Source of the DNA: GWC2-45-44 sp041661665
Lineage (GTDB): Bacteria > Planctomycetota > Phycisphaerae > Sedimentisphaerales > UBA12454
Length of the DNA: 27,083 nucleotides
NCBI GenBank assembly: GCA_041661665.1
Contig: JBAZTW010000030.1
Coordinates: forward strand, 1-27,083
Direction of reading: 5' to 3'
The notes under the pieces were generated by a model. That model did not search any database. It worked only from the letters and a program-made list of their open reading frames with translations, and was not told the origin of the DNA. Shown piece after piece: positions 1 to 7,489 of this stretch; position 1 is the stretch's first letter; every line of letters starts with the position of its first letter. A program made the translations under genes and the position numbers.

Positions 1-1
1 C

Positions 2-760
2 AATTTTGTTCTTCCCGATAATATCACCTCGACAAGAGCGGAGTTCACGTTGGAGTTATGTTTGAAACACGATTCAGAAACGCTTGGCACAAACGACTAC
101 AAGCTTTTAATTGCCTCTAAGGAATGGGCAAAAGAAAGCCTGCCTATTCAAAAAGGTATTTTCCTGACTACGCAAAATAAAAACATTATCGATTATCTGA
201 AAATGGGCAACATCAAATTGACAAATCAGGGCGACGCAAACAATGGTTCATCACTTATCATCGCCTGCCAAAAAGCTCCGAAATACGGAACGCCAAGAGC
301 CGCCGCTCTGCTGAAAAATGTTTTCGATGGCGGAAAACTTGTTTTACTCGAAACAGGAAACGCGAATGAATTTTTGCCTCCGTGCCCAAAGAATACAGAC
401 TCAAATGATAAAAGCATAAAACCTTTTAGTACGAATGTTGAGTTTGCAAACATCGAAAAGCCCGACCATCTCTTGTTTGATGGCCTGCAGAGACAGGATA
501 TGAGATGGTGGAATGGAAACGGTTCAAGTCCGGAACTGTGCAAAAGCAGTTATGAAATAGATGGTATCTGCCGTTTTGATGTGCTTTTAGAACATATCCC
601 TATTCACGGATATGAATGGAAACCGTCTACATATCCTATGTTTATTGTGAATTACGGGAAAGGCCAAATACTCGTCTCGGAAGTGAAAGCGTCTTCCTGC
701 AATACCGACCCGTTAGCAGGCAGATTTTTGAGAAATATAATCAAATGGCTCGAAAATTAA
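2..760 (+). CDS. C-terminal part of a probable GH2-type glycosidase (5' truncated by window edge)
   Basis: The reading frame is open from base 2, so the start lies outside the window. A TTG at 50 is in frame but is not a credible start. About 253 residues remain. They begin with a beta-sandwich-like stretch ending in a YKLLIAS strand. A Rossmann/glutamine-amidotransferase-like domain follows, with a GGKLVLLE strand and a final segment reading GKGQILVSEVKA and then a helix ending FLRNIIKWLE. This tail is typical of large bacterial GH2 beta-galactosidase/beta-glucuronidase relatives, where such a domain ends in 'recover a sum, keep a house' style helices. The catalytic TIM barrel is not in the window, so family and substrate are inferred. 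The neighbours downstream are another glycosidase-like protein and an acetylesterase, which fits a glycan-degradation locus. Confidence 0.55.
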   Translation, partial: NFVLPDNITSTRAEFTLELCLKHDSETLGTNDYKLLIASKEWAKESLPIQKGIFLTTQNKNIIDYLKMGNIKLTNQGDANNGSSLIIACQKAPKYGTPRAAALLKNVFDGGKLVLLETGNANEFLPPCPKNTDSNDKSIKPFSTNVEFANIEKPDHLLFDGLQRQDMRWWNGNGSSPELCKSSYEIDGICRFDVLLEHIPIHGYEWKPSTYPMFIVNYGKGQILVSEVKASSCNTDPLAGRFLRNIIKWLEN

Positions 761-883
761 ACTGGTGTCTGGGCAATATTTCCTGTCAGGACACATAACT
801 TTATATCAGGAAAATGAAAAATTATGAATGACAATGCAAGAACAAGCCAAGTAACGAAATCACATTTTAATCGGACGTAAACC

Positions 884-2410
884 TTGACTGGCGATAAAAA
901 ATCTCGCAACAAAGAATATAATGCTGATGAGCAACCTTGCCCAACAAAAATTAACGCTTCTTCAGGCTTTCAACATCGTTCATATTATTTAAATTTCGGT
1001 TCACATTTGTTAAATAACTGGAACGTCAACATGTTCTTTCCAGACGGCCCAAATCAATGGAGCGTAGCCGATTGGACCAAGTTCTTAAAAATGATTAAGG
1101 CGTTTGGATTTACCTGCTTTGAATACTGGATTGAGCCTACAACTTTCGGCACCGCCGCTTCAGAAAACGATATGCATTTTGATAGTTTTGTATCGATAAT
1201 GCGACAAGTAACTGAAATCGCTCATAGTCTCGGTTTGCATACTCGATGGACAGCAATTCCCAACTGCATTGGACATGACTGGTATTTTGCGTGTCCGAAC
1301 AATCGCGAAGATAAAGAGCTTATCCTGAAACTCTGGCGTCGTTGGACTCAAGCTCTTTCGAGTACCGATTTTATTGCTGTTTTTCCGGGTGACCCAGGCG
1401 GCTGTAATCGAAATGGCTGTGATTATTCTACATTCATAGAACTCGCACTCAAGCTGACAGAGATTACGGTTAATACAAATCCCAAAGCTACCGTAATTTT
1501 GGATACCTGGGGAACGCCTTTCAGCGGTTGGGGAGAGGATATGCATCATGTTCCCAACTGGGATGGCACATGGAAACGTTTGCTTGAAGGCGTTCGGGAA
1601 ATTAATGTAGATCACTGTCATATATGGAATGGATCTCCCGAAAGAGCACATAGCGCAATGGAATATCTGACAAAAAGATTGCCTGGTTTTCCAGATGATA
1701 CAATTGTCGGCATCAATCTTGGATTCAGCTCTGAGGCCGATGCCACTGTTGGAGGTGATGCGAGGTCGTATGTCAGAGAGATAGCCAAAACACATCGAAT
1801 CAGCAGCTGGGACTATTCCGTTGTCGAAGGCGAATTAATCGTATACCCACATTGGCGGTTGCCTCGCATTTTCAGCAGAAGGCGGGAAGAAAAATATGTC
1901 GCAGACTATTTTGGCGCCATGAGCTATACAATGTCGCCGAAACTGAGTCATCTTTCAATGTATGCTGCTGCTCAGGCATCTATCAATCCTGACCGTAATC
2001 CTGATGAAGTGTCAAAAGAATTCTGCCGTAAAGTTTTTGGAGCAGAGCACGAAGAACTTGGAGAGCTTTTTGAAGCTTTTGAAGTTGTTGTGGGATGGGG
2101 CTCTTATCCTCGTCGTAAGTGGTCTCGGCAAGAAGCGCATCGTGTATATCTCAAGATGATTGAACACCTTGAATCCGCAACAATGGACAAATGTGAATTA
2201 CCATTGTTTCCATCGGCCATGCAATATCGTGATGACCTTCTTTGGTTCGCAAAACTATTTGCCCAACTCTCTGGTGACATTGTTGATCGTTCTCAGATTA
2301 AGAAAGATTATTGGGCCAGATGCCTGTCTATCTATGACCATGTTCCTATGTCCGCTGATGCCAGAGCAGAACTGGCCGCCAACAGATTTTCATCTCTTTT
2401 TAAAGAATAG
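884..2410 (+). CDS. Glycosidase-like protein of unassigned family (TIM-barrel-like)
   Basis: This 508-residue protein has no signal peptide and no membrane segment. I cannot assign a family with certainty. It is rich in aromatic residues and has alternating strand/helix segments with acidic strand ends: FGFTCFEYWIEP (about 73-84), HTRWTAIPNCIGHDWYFACP (about 118-137), FIAVFPGDPGGC (about 163-174), ATVILDTWGTPFSGW (about 203-217) and SSWDYSVVEGEL (about 304-315). That layout resembles TIM-barrel glycosidases of the GH20/GH67/GH84/DUF4838 sort. The start is doubtful. TTG 884 follows an in-frame TAA at 878-880 and has no good Shine-Dalgarno, and the next ATG is at 1031 (residue 50). Conserved-looking sequence starts near residue 34, which favours a start before 1031. 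The gene lies between a GH2 remnant and an acetylesterase gene. Confidence 0.6.
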   Translation: MTGDKKSRNKEYNADEQPCPTKINASSGFQHRSYYLNFGSHLLNNWNVNMFFPDGPNQWSVADWTKFLKMIKAFGFTCFEYWIEPTTFGTAASENDMHFDSFVSIMRQVTEIAHSLGLHTRWTAIPNCIGHDWYFACPNNREDKELILKLWRRWTQALSSTDFIAVFPGDPGGCNRNGCDYSTFIELALKLTEITVNTNPKATVILDTWGTPFSGWGEDMHHVPNWDGTWKRLLEGVREINVDHCHIWNGSPERAHSAMEYLTKRLPGFPDDTIVGINLGFSSEADATVGGDARSYVREIAKTHRISSWDYSVVEGELIVYPHWRLPRIFSRRREEKYVADYFGAMSYTMSPKLSHLSMYAAAQASINPDRNPDEVSKEFCRKVFGAEHEELGELFEAFEVVVGWGSYPRRKWSRQEAHRVYLKMIEHLESATMDKCELPLFPSAMQYRDDLLWFAKLFAQLSGDIVDRSQIKKDYWARCLSIYDHVPMSADARAELAANRFSSLFKE

Positions 2411-2493
2411 AAGACAACCTCGGTTGGCTGGAGAATGCTGTTGGCAAAAGATTTTTAATTATGCAAATCAAGAAAACGATAAGGAAAAAGTAA

Positions 2494-4053
2494 ATGAATT
2501 GCAAAAATTACTTATTAGCCGTAGTGACTTTAGCCTTGGCATGTTGTGTTCCGGCATTCGGAGATGTACGATTGCCTGCCTTAATAAGCGATAACATGGT
2601 TTTACAACAAAATATGAACGTTCCGATATGGGGTTTTGCCGAACCTGGCGAAAAAGTTTCGATTAAGGCTGATTGGCAGACATTTGCCACTTCGGTAAAA
2701 ACTGATCGAAATGGCAATTGGAAAATTAGATTACATACCCCTAAATATGGCGGACCTTATGAAATAATAATTAATGGTAAAAACAAAGTGATACTTAAAA
2801 ACGTTTTAATTGGTGAGGTATGGGTTTGCAGCGGGCAGTCGAATATGTATATGCCCGTGAATTATACAGATAAATATAATCGGGGAGTTCTTAATTACGA
2901 AAATGAAATTAAAGCAGCCAATTATCCCAATATTCGATTATTTACAGTTGGAAATACCGTTGCTGCGACTCCACAAGTGAATTGTCCAGGCAATTGGTCC
3001 CAATGCGATTCTAATACGGTTGCAAATTTCAGTGCCGTTGCGTACTTTTTTGGACGTTATCTGCATAAGGAGCTAAAAACTCCTATTGGACTAATTCATA
3101 CCTCGTGGGGCGGTACCCCAGCCGAATCATGGACAAGTATCGATACTCTTGAATCACAATTCCCAGAATTACTTAAGCGTCAACGCAAAGATATGCCGAA
3201 ACTCAACGATACATATCAAAAGCAGTTAGAGAAATGGGAACTTGACAAACTGAAAGCCGGATCTGACGCGAATATTCCTCCTAAGCCAAATCAACCCTAC
3301 TGGTTGTCGGACTGTTGGCAGCCGAGTTGGTTATATAATTCTATGATACACCCCATAATGCCCTTTGGTATTAGAGGTGCAATATGGTATCAGGGTGAAT
3401 CAAACGGAGATCGTGCATATCAGTATCGCACACTTTTCCCAGCAATGATTAAAGATTGGAGAGACAACTGGAAACAAGGCAAATTCCCCTTCTATTTTGT
3501 GCAATTAGCTAATTTTCAAGAACCTCAAAACCAGCCAGTTGAGAATCATTGGGCTGAACTTAGAGAAGCCCAACTTATGACAATGAAAAATGTCAATAAT
3601 ACGGGAATGGCAGTAACAGTTGATATAGGAGAAGCAGACTGGATTCATCCAAGAAATAAACAGGATGTAGGAAAACGGCTGGCTTTATGGGCTTTAGCCA
3701 AAACGTATGGATGTAAAGAGAATGTCTTTTCTGGGCCTATTTATAAGTCAATGCGAATTGACGATGGTAAAATACGATTGTTTTTTGACTATGTTGACGG
3801 CGGACTTGTAGCCAAAGACGGCCCGCTTAAACGATTCGCAATTGCCGGCATTGACCGCAAATTCGTCTGGGCAAACGCAGACATTGAAGGTGATTCTGTG
3901 GTGGTTTATTCTGAACATATTCTCAACCCAGTGGCTGTCAGATATGCATGGGAAATAAATCCCTATGGTTGTAATCTTTACAATAAAGCCGGCTTGCCCA
4001 CATCGCCCTTCCGCACCGATGACTGGCCAGGCATAACCTACGATAAAAATTAA
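2494..4053 (+). CDS. Secreted sialate O-acetylesterase-type SGNH hydrolase
   Basis: This 519-residue protein belongs to the sialate O-acetylesterase family (SASA/DUF303, SGNH fold). These enzymes remove acetyl groups from sugars such as sialic acids or plant polysaccharides. Residues 1-23 form a signal peptide ending AFG. A Cys pair at 17-18 makes a lipoprotein possible but less likely. A beta-sandwich with DNMVLQQ (33-39) precedes the catalytic core. The core has the nucleophile motif GQSNM (Ser116), SWGGTPAESW (204-213), IWYQGESN (297-304) and the C-terminal WIHPRNK (383-389) with the likely catalytic His385. ATG 2494 has an AAGGAAA ribosome site about 8 bases upstream. The gene lies 83 bases after the glycosidase-like gene, probably in the same transcript, and a terminator follows. 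Family assignment is solid. The natural substrate is not evident. Confidence 0.9.
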   Translation: MNCKNYLLAVVTLALACCVPAFGDVRLPALISDNMVLQQNMNVPIWGFAEPGEKVSIKADWQTFATSVKTDRNGNWKIRLHTPKYGGPYEIIINGKNKVILKNVLIGEVWVCSGQSNMYMPVNYTDKYNRGVLNYENEIKAANYPNIRLFTVGNTVAATPQVNCPGNWSQCDSNTVANFSAVAYFFGRYLHKELKTPIGLIHTSWGGTPAESWTSIDTLESQFPELLKRQRKDMPKLNDTYQKQLEKWELDKLKAGSDANIPPKPNQPYWLSDCWQPSWLYNSMIHPIMPFGIRGAIWYQGESNGDRAYQYRTLFPAMIKDWRDNWKQGKFPFYFVQLANFQEPQNQPVENHWAELREAQLMTMKNVNNTGMAVTVDIGEADWIHPRNKQDVGKRLALWALAKTYGCKENVFSGPIYKSMRIDDGKIRLFFDYVDGGLVAKDGPLKRFAIAGIDRKFVWANADIEGDSVVVYSEHILNPVAVRYAWEINPYGCNLYNKAGLPTSPFRTDDWPGITYDKN

Positions 4054-4088
4054 TGGGTGTCCGCTATCTGTTCTGCACCTCACTTCGT

Positions 4089-4109
4089 GGCAAAATCTTT
4101 TGCCTTTTT
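4089..4109 (+). terminator. Rho-independent terminator after the acetylesterase gene
   Basis: GGCAAAA and TTTTGCC form a perfect 7-bp inverted repeat with a 2-base gap (or 6 bp with a 4-base loop). Five T residues follow directly at 4105-4109. It lies 36 bases after the acetylesterase stop codon and separates the carbohydrate locus from the next gene run. Confidence 0.75.
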
Positions 4110-4213
4110 CCGTATAACTGTTTTAAAATAAACGACTTATCGGACTAATAAGCTCTACGCTACCAAATCTATATTAATTAAATGCAATACTTTTTGGAGT
4201 CGGTGGTATTAGA

Positions 4214-4241
4214 TTGCTTTGGGGGATATTATTGATATAAT
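4214..4241 (+). promoter_or_regulatory. Extended -10 promoter for the GH10-like gene run
   Basis: A perfect TATAAT at 4236-4241 is preceded by TGA at 4233-4235, giving an extended -10 (TG-N-TATAAT). A weak -35 (TTGCTT, 4214-4219) sits 16 bases upstream. Transcription would start near 4248. That is downstream of the TTG at 4219 and supports translation from GTG 4294. Confidence 0.55.
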
Positions 4242-4293
4242 CTCTATTTCGTATGAATTCTTCACGATCAGGGTAAATATTGAGGTTGAAATA

Positions 4294-5778
4294 GTGAAAT
4301 TTCAGGTATTCAAAGATGGTAAGGTCGCCAAAGATTTTGTGCCAACGGGCGTAACACTGTTCGGCTCAGATAAAATACCTTTCCGCAGCACCAAATATAT
4401 AACATTCAACGCCGGCATAATAGACTGCAAAACAAGAGGGTCGGAGCCAGCGGGGCTTTGTCTGCTGTGGCCAGTTGAAAATTTCGGCAATGTGATGCTC
4501 TATACAACCCGCCTGCCTGACAGGGAGCAACCTTATATTCTAAACGTCGAGCTTGCTCGCGCCAAACTTATGGAGATAACCATTAAGCGTGAAGACTGGT
4601 CTATCTTCGAACAGAAAAACGAACTGGGCAACCAGATAGCTGACATTCAAAAGCTGTTTATTCAGACACTTGAAAATATCAGTGAACCTGAGAAGGCATC
4701 CGCATCCGCGGATAAGTGTCTTGCCAAGGCGATGAAATTTTCGGAACTTTTGGCGACGAAATACGCAGACCTGCTGTTTGACACAAGGCTGAAGGGACGG
4801 GGTTTTGCACGTTCCAGTCTCGGGTGCAAAATCGAGCCTGATAAACTTAATAATGAAAATTATCTCAAAGGAGCGTTTGAACTTTTCGCGCATATAAGTA
4901 TTCCAATAAACTGGGCAAAAATCGAAATCGTCAAGGGGCAATACGATTTTACAGAACTTGATGCAACAATCGAGACTCTGGGCAAAAAGAGGATTCTGCT
5001 CTGCGCAGGGCCGTTGCTGTGCTTCGATGAGAAGTGTTTGCCTGGGTGGTTGGTGAACGGTAAAACAGATTTTGAAACTATTCGTGAAGCAAGTTATGAA
5101 TTTGTTTCGAGAGTTGTAACCCGATACACAAAGTATGTTCATATCTGGCAGGTGATAAGCGGGCTTAACGCGTACAATTGCTTTAAATTTAGTTTTGAAC
5201 GTGTTCTGGAAATTACGCGAACGGCGTGCCTGGCGGCCAGAGAGGCAGATAACCGCAGTCTGAAAATGATTGAAATTGTTTATCCGTGGGGCGAATATTA
5301 TGCGTACAACTCCGATACGATACCGCCTTTGGTTTATATAGATATGGTAACGCAGGCTGGAATCAATTATGACGCTCTTGGGCTCCAAATGGTATTCGGC
5401 AAAGATGTTCCCGGAATGCACATACGCGATATGATGCAGATTTCTGCAATGTTAGATAAATTTTCGCCTCTGCCAAAGCCGCTGCATATAACGGCTTTCG
5501 GCGTGCCAGATACGAATAAGGCGGAAAATCAGCAGGCTGAAACAGCGGGATTGTGGTATAAGCCCTGGGACCAGACTCTTCAGGCGAAATGGATTGAAGA
5601 CTTTTCCAAAATCGCATTGAGCAAGTCTTATGTCAATACGATTACTTACGCGGCTTTGGCTGATAACGGCAGTAACGCAGTCGTCGGAAGCGGATTGCTT
5701 ACGGAAAATTTTCAGCCTAAAAAGGCTTTTATGTCGCTGGCAAAATTGCAGCGTAAACTTTTACAGAAAAATGGATGA
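4294..5778 (+). CDS. GH10 (endo-1,4-beta-xylanase)-like protein, probable non-canonical active site
   Basis: I place the start at GTG 4294 (494 residues), which has GAGG at 4282-4285. The frame extends to TTG 4219, but that codon lies inside the predicted promoter. No signal peptide is seen. The N-terminal 150 residues form an all-beta region followed by helices. The C-terminal part is a GH10-like TIM barrel: KGRGFARSSLG (167-177), INWAKIEIVKGQYDF (205-219), RILLCAGPLLCF (233-244), YVHIWQVISGLN (281-292), YDALGLQM (359-366), PLHITAFGVPD (396-406). In GH10 enzymes the acid/base Glu follows 'W(D)VVN' and the nucleophile Glu lies in 'ITELD'. Here those places read SG and AFG, so xylanase activity is doubtful. 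The stop overlaps the next gene by 8 bases. The fold call is good; the function is open. Confidence 0.75.
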   Translation: MKFQVFKDGKVAKDFVPTGVTLFGSDKIPFRSTKYITFNAGIIDCKTRGSEPAGLCLLWPVENFGNVMLYTTRLPDREQPYILNVELARAKLMEITIKREDWSIFEQKNELGNQIADIQKLFIQTLENISEPEKASASADKCLAKAMKFSELLATKYADLLFDTRLKGRGFARSSLGCKIEPDKLNNENYLKGAFELFAHISIPINWAKIEIVKGQYDFTELDATIETLGKKRILLCAGPLLCFDEKCLPGWLVNGKTDFETIREASYEFVSRVVTRYTKYVHIWQVISGLNAYNCFKFSFERVLEITRTACLAAREADNRSLKMIEIVYPWGEYYAYNSDTIPPLVYIDMVTQAGINYDALGLQMVFGKDVPGMHIRDMMQISAMLDKFSPLPKPLHITAFGVPDTNKAENQQAETAGLWYKPWDQTLQAKWIEDFSKIALSKSYVNTITYAALADNGSNAVVGSGLLTENFQPKKAFMSLAKLQRKLLQKNG

Positions 5779-6133
5779 TTCTGAGAAAATAAACCAGCAG
5801 TTGTCATCGTCGCTAAAATGGGCGTTTTATGCGGGCATTTTTCTTGTCGGCTGTTTTGCAATACCGGTTTTTTACAGCGGAAAACAGGCTGAACTTTATA
5901 TCTATGCGAAAATCAATCCAAATACCGCCTCTGTGAGCGAACTTGCCCAGATGCCATCGATAGGCCCAAAAAGGGCTCAGGCGATAATAGACTACCGTAA
6001 CGGGCAATTGGCTCTCGGTATAGAAAAAGCGTTTAAAACTACTGATGATTTGAAAAAAATCAAAGGCATTGGCGAAAAAACAGTCGAAAAACTGAAACAA
6101 TTTTTTGAATTTAATGATTTTGAAGAAAAATAA
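5771..6133 (+). CDS. Membrane-anchored ComEA-like helix-hairpin-helix protein
   Basis: This 120-residue protein starts at ATG 5771 inside the end of the GH10-like gene. One membrane segment (about 16-35, from WAFYAGIFL to IPVFY) is followed by a ComEA-type helix-hairpin-helix module. The first hairpin is INPNTASVSELAQMPSIGPKRAQAIIDYR (about 54-82) and the second is IKGIGEKTVEKLKQF (about 97-111). In ComEA such modules bind double-stranded DNA during uptake, and small anchored versions also occur without a known competence role. The frame continues upstream to 5630 within the preceding gene, but the protein features all lie after 5771. No comEC or pilin gene is nearby, so a competence role is only inferred. 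The stop overlaps the next ATG (TAATG). Confidence 0.8.
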   Translation: MDDSEKINQQLSSSLKWAFYAGIFLVGCFAIPVFYSGKQAELYIYAKINPNTASVSELAQMPSIGPKRAQAIIDYRNGQLALGIEKAFKTTDDLKKIKGIGEKTVEKLKQFFEFNDFEEK

Positions 6134-6630
6134 TGGCTGACTGGGAAATAAAAAGACCGCTTGGAGTTTGCGGGGGGACGGAAAAAGCAATCGCACCCGG
6201 CGAAGAATATATCGCTACATTAGTTGAAACCGAACAGGGTTTGCAGCGGCGTGATTACTGTTTGGAGTACTGGGGCAGCAATAAGCCAGCGGTGTATTGC
6301 TACTGGAAAAGTACGATGCCTGTCGGTGAACAGAAAAAGAAACTGTTCATCGATGATGATATGCTTATGGCATTTTTTGAACGGCTCGCAGATGAGACAG
6401 ATGAAGAGAAATTGAATTTTCGCTTTGTGCTTATGCTGATTCTGATGCGAAAGAGGATTCTAAAATATGATTCTTCGGCCGCTGTTGAAGGCAAAGAAGT
6501 ATGGACTCTGCGAATCACAGGTCGAGGCGGCGAAATGGCAAAAGTCGTAAATCCGCATCTTGCCGAGGATAAAATCGAACAACTATCCGGCCAACTCGGC
6601 CAGATTCTGCAGGTGGAACTTGGAAAATAA
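6133..6630 (+). CDS. Conserved hypothetical protein, planctomycete type
   Basis: This 165-residue cytoplasmic protein has no signal peptide. The N-terminal 45 residues look like a degenerate zinc-ribbon-like unit: CGGTEKAIAPGEEY (13-26), a strand with LVET, then RRDYCLEYW (39-47). The aromatic YCYWKS segment follows. The middle is helical (DDDMLMAFFERLADE, then LNFRFVLMLILMRKRILKY), and a beta-rich tail precedes a last helix. From memory, similar proteins with a 'C..TG..L.PGE.' start and the same helical core occur across Planctomycetes next to unrelated genes. No biochemical function is known to me. It begins at the A of the preceding stop (TAATG), which implies translational coupling. The next gene probably starts inside its last codons. 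Confidence 0.75.
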   Translation: MADWEIKRPLGVCGGTEKAIAPGEEYIATLVETEQGLQRRDYCLEYWGSNKPAVYCYWKSTMPVGEQKKKLFIDDDMLMAFFERLADETDEEKLNFRFVLMLILMRKRILKYDSSAAVEGKEVWTLRITGRGGEMAKVVNPHLAEDKIEQLSGQLGQILQVELGK

Positions 6631-7489
6631 AAATCAAAAATCAAAAATCAAATATCAAATATATGGAGCCCACCTTCGGTGGACGACTTTTCTATTTCTT
6701 GTTTTCTTTTCCGGTTGCATATCGCAGCAGAAGGCTGACAAGCAGATTTGTCCGCCAATTACGTCAGTGGAACAGGCCTCGACGGGTATGAGTAACTATT
6801 ATGCCGGCATCAGGCCTATTAAGGCTGTCGGCAGTTGTGTACTGAAGTATAGAGGTCAGGGCAATAAGCCCGCAGTGATGTCTTTTCCGGTGAGGCTGTG
6901 GTTTGAGAACAGCGAGAAGTTTTGCGTTTACGGCGATGTGCTTTTTGACCCGAAAGGCGTTGGATTCGCGGTGAACGGCGAAGATTTCTGGGCATACGCA
7001 AGACCGATGGGGTTTTATGTCGAGGGCAACAAGGATAAACCTGTCGATGAAAAAATCGGCGGAGCGTTTTTCTATCCGACTGTAATTTTTAATTTTCTAA
7101 ATCCGCTTGATGCCGCCAGCGTTAATGTCCTGCTGATTAGTTCGAGCAATGTGATAAGATGCACTGACAGCGAAAACGGCAAAGTTAAAAAGATTTATTT
7201 AGGCCAATGCGATAAATTTGTGAGGAAAGTTGAGTATCTCGACCGCATAGGTAGAGCGTCGGTTGCCGCGGAATTGGACGATTATAAAAAAGTCGCCGAT
7301 GGGGATTTTTATTTCCCGCACAGACTGACTTATAAACACTGCAAAGGCCGGAAGGTCATCGATTCGATGGCTATTAAACTTGATTCGGTTAAGCTGTGGC
7401 AGCCGAACGATAAACAAATCGAGGCGTTATTCAGCAAGCCGGATACTAACAGCTTTAACAAGAATGATGAACAGAATAAGGTGAAATGA
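6620..7489 (+). CDS. Lipoprotein, LolB/DUF4292-like
   Basis: The best start is TTG 6620 with AGGTGG just upstream, overlapping the previous gene by 11 bases (289 residues). The frame also reaches back to TTG 6560. The signal sequence has a basic n-region, a TTFLFLVFF core and a lipobox FSGC with the lipidated Cys at 33. The mature part is beta-rich, for example IKAVGSCVLKY, PVRLWFENSEKFCVYGDVLF, GFAVNGEDFWAYARP, and late FPHRLTYKHCKGRKV with SMAIKLDSVKLW. This pattern resembles LolB/DUF4292-type lipoproteins, which have a half-barrel that binds lipid. The match is by pattern only. A seven-base tandem repeat and a small hairpin encode much of the n-region. The stop overlaps the next ATG (ATGA). 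Confidence 0.65.
   Translation: MENKNQKSKIKYQIYGAHLRWTTFLFLVFFSGCISQQKADKQICPPITSVEQASTGMSNYYAGIRPIKAVGSCVLKYRGQGNKPAVMSFPVRLWFENSEKFCVYGDVLFDPKGVGFAVNGEDFWAYARPMGFYVEGNKDKPVDEKIGGAFFYPTVIFNFLNPLDAASVNVLLISSSNVIRCTDSENGKVKKIYLGQCDKFVRKVEYLDRIGRASVAAELDDYKKVADGDFYFPHRLTYKHCKGRKVIDSMAIKLDSVKLWQPNDKQIEALFSKPDTNSFNKNDEQNKVK
6629..6663 (+). repeat. Heptanucleotide tandem repeat (AAAAATC) in a gene start
   Basis: Three exact AAAAATC units (6629-6649) are followed by two degenerate ones, AAATATC and AAATATA. The tract starts in the stop codon of the upstream gene and lies between TTG 6620 and the lipobox of the lipoprotein gene. Seven is not a multiple of three, so gain or loss of a unit would shift the frame. 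Two more AAAATC-type units (AAAAATC twice) occur at 24357-24370. Confidence 0.7.
6670..6682. repeat. Short hairpin after the heptanucleotide tract
   Basis: CCACC-TTC-GGTGG is a perfect 5-bp inverted repeat 6 bases after the AAAAATC tract. Together they make an AT-rich tract plus GC hairpin, the look of a dispersed intergenic repeat. No second full copy lies in this window. Confidence 0.45.

Noticed and set aside
766..797. Imperfect hairpin after the GH2 gene (GTGTC-TG / CAGGACAC)
   Set aside because: It has a bulge and no T run, so I do not call a terminator.
1160..1795. Minus-strand open frame (about 211 codons) opposite the glycosidase-like gene
   Set aside because: No domain and no start signal; the plus-strand protein has coherent structure.
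4054..4088. Possible insertion-sequence end just after the acetylesterase gene
   Set aside because: The sequence has an IS-end look, but no matching inverted copy, target duplication or transposase is present.
4540..5421. Long minus-strand open frame (about 293 codons) opposite the GH10-like gene
   Set aside because: It lies wholly inside a well-supported gene, has a low-complexity Cys/Phe/Arg-rich translation and no recognisable domain.
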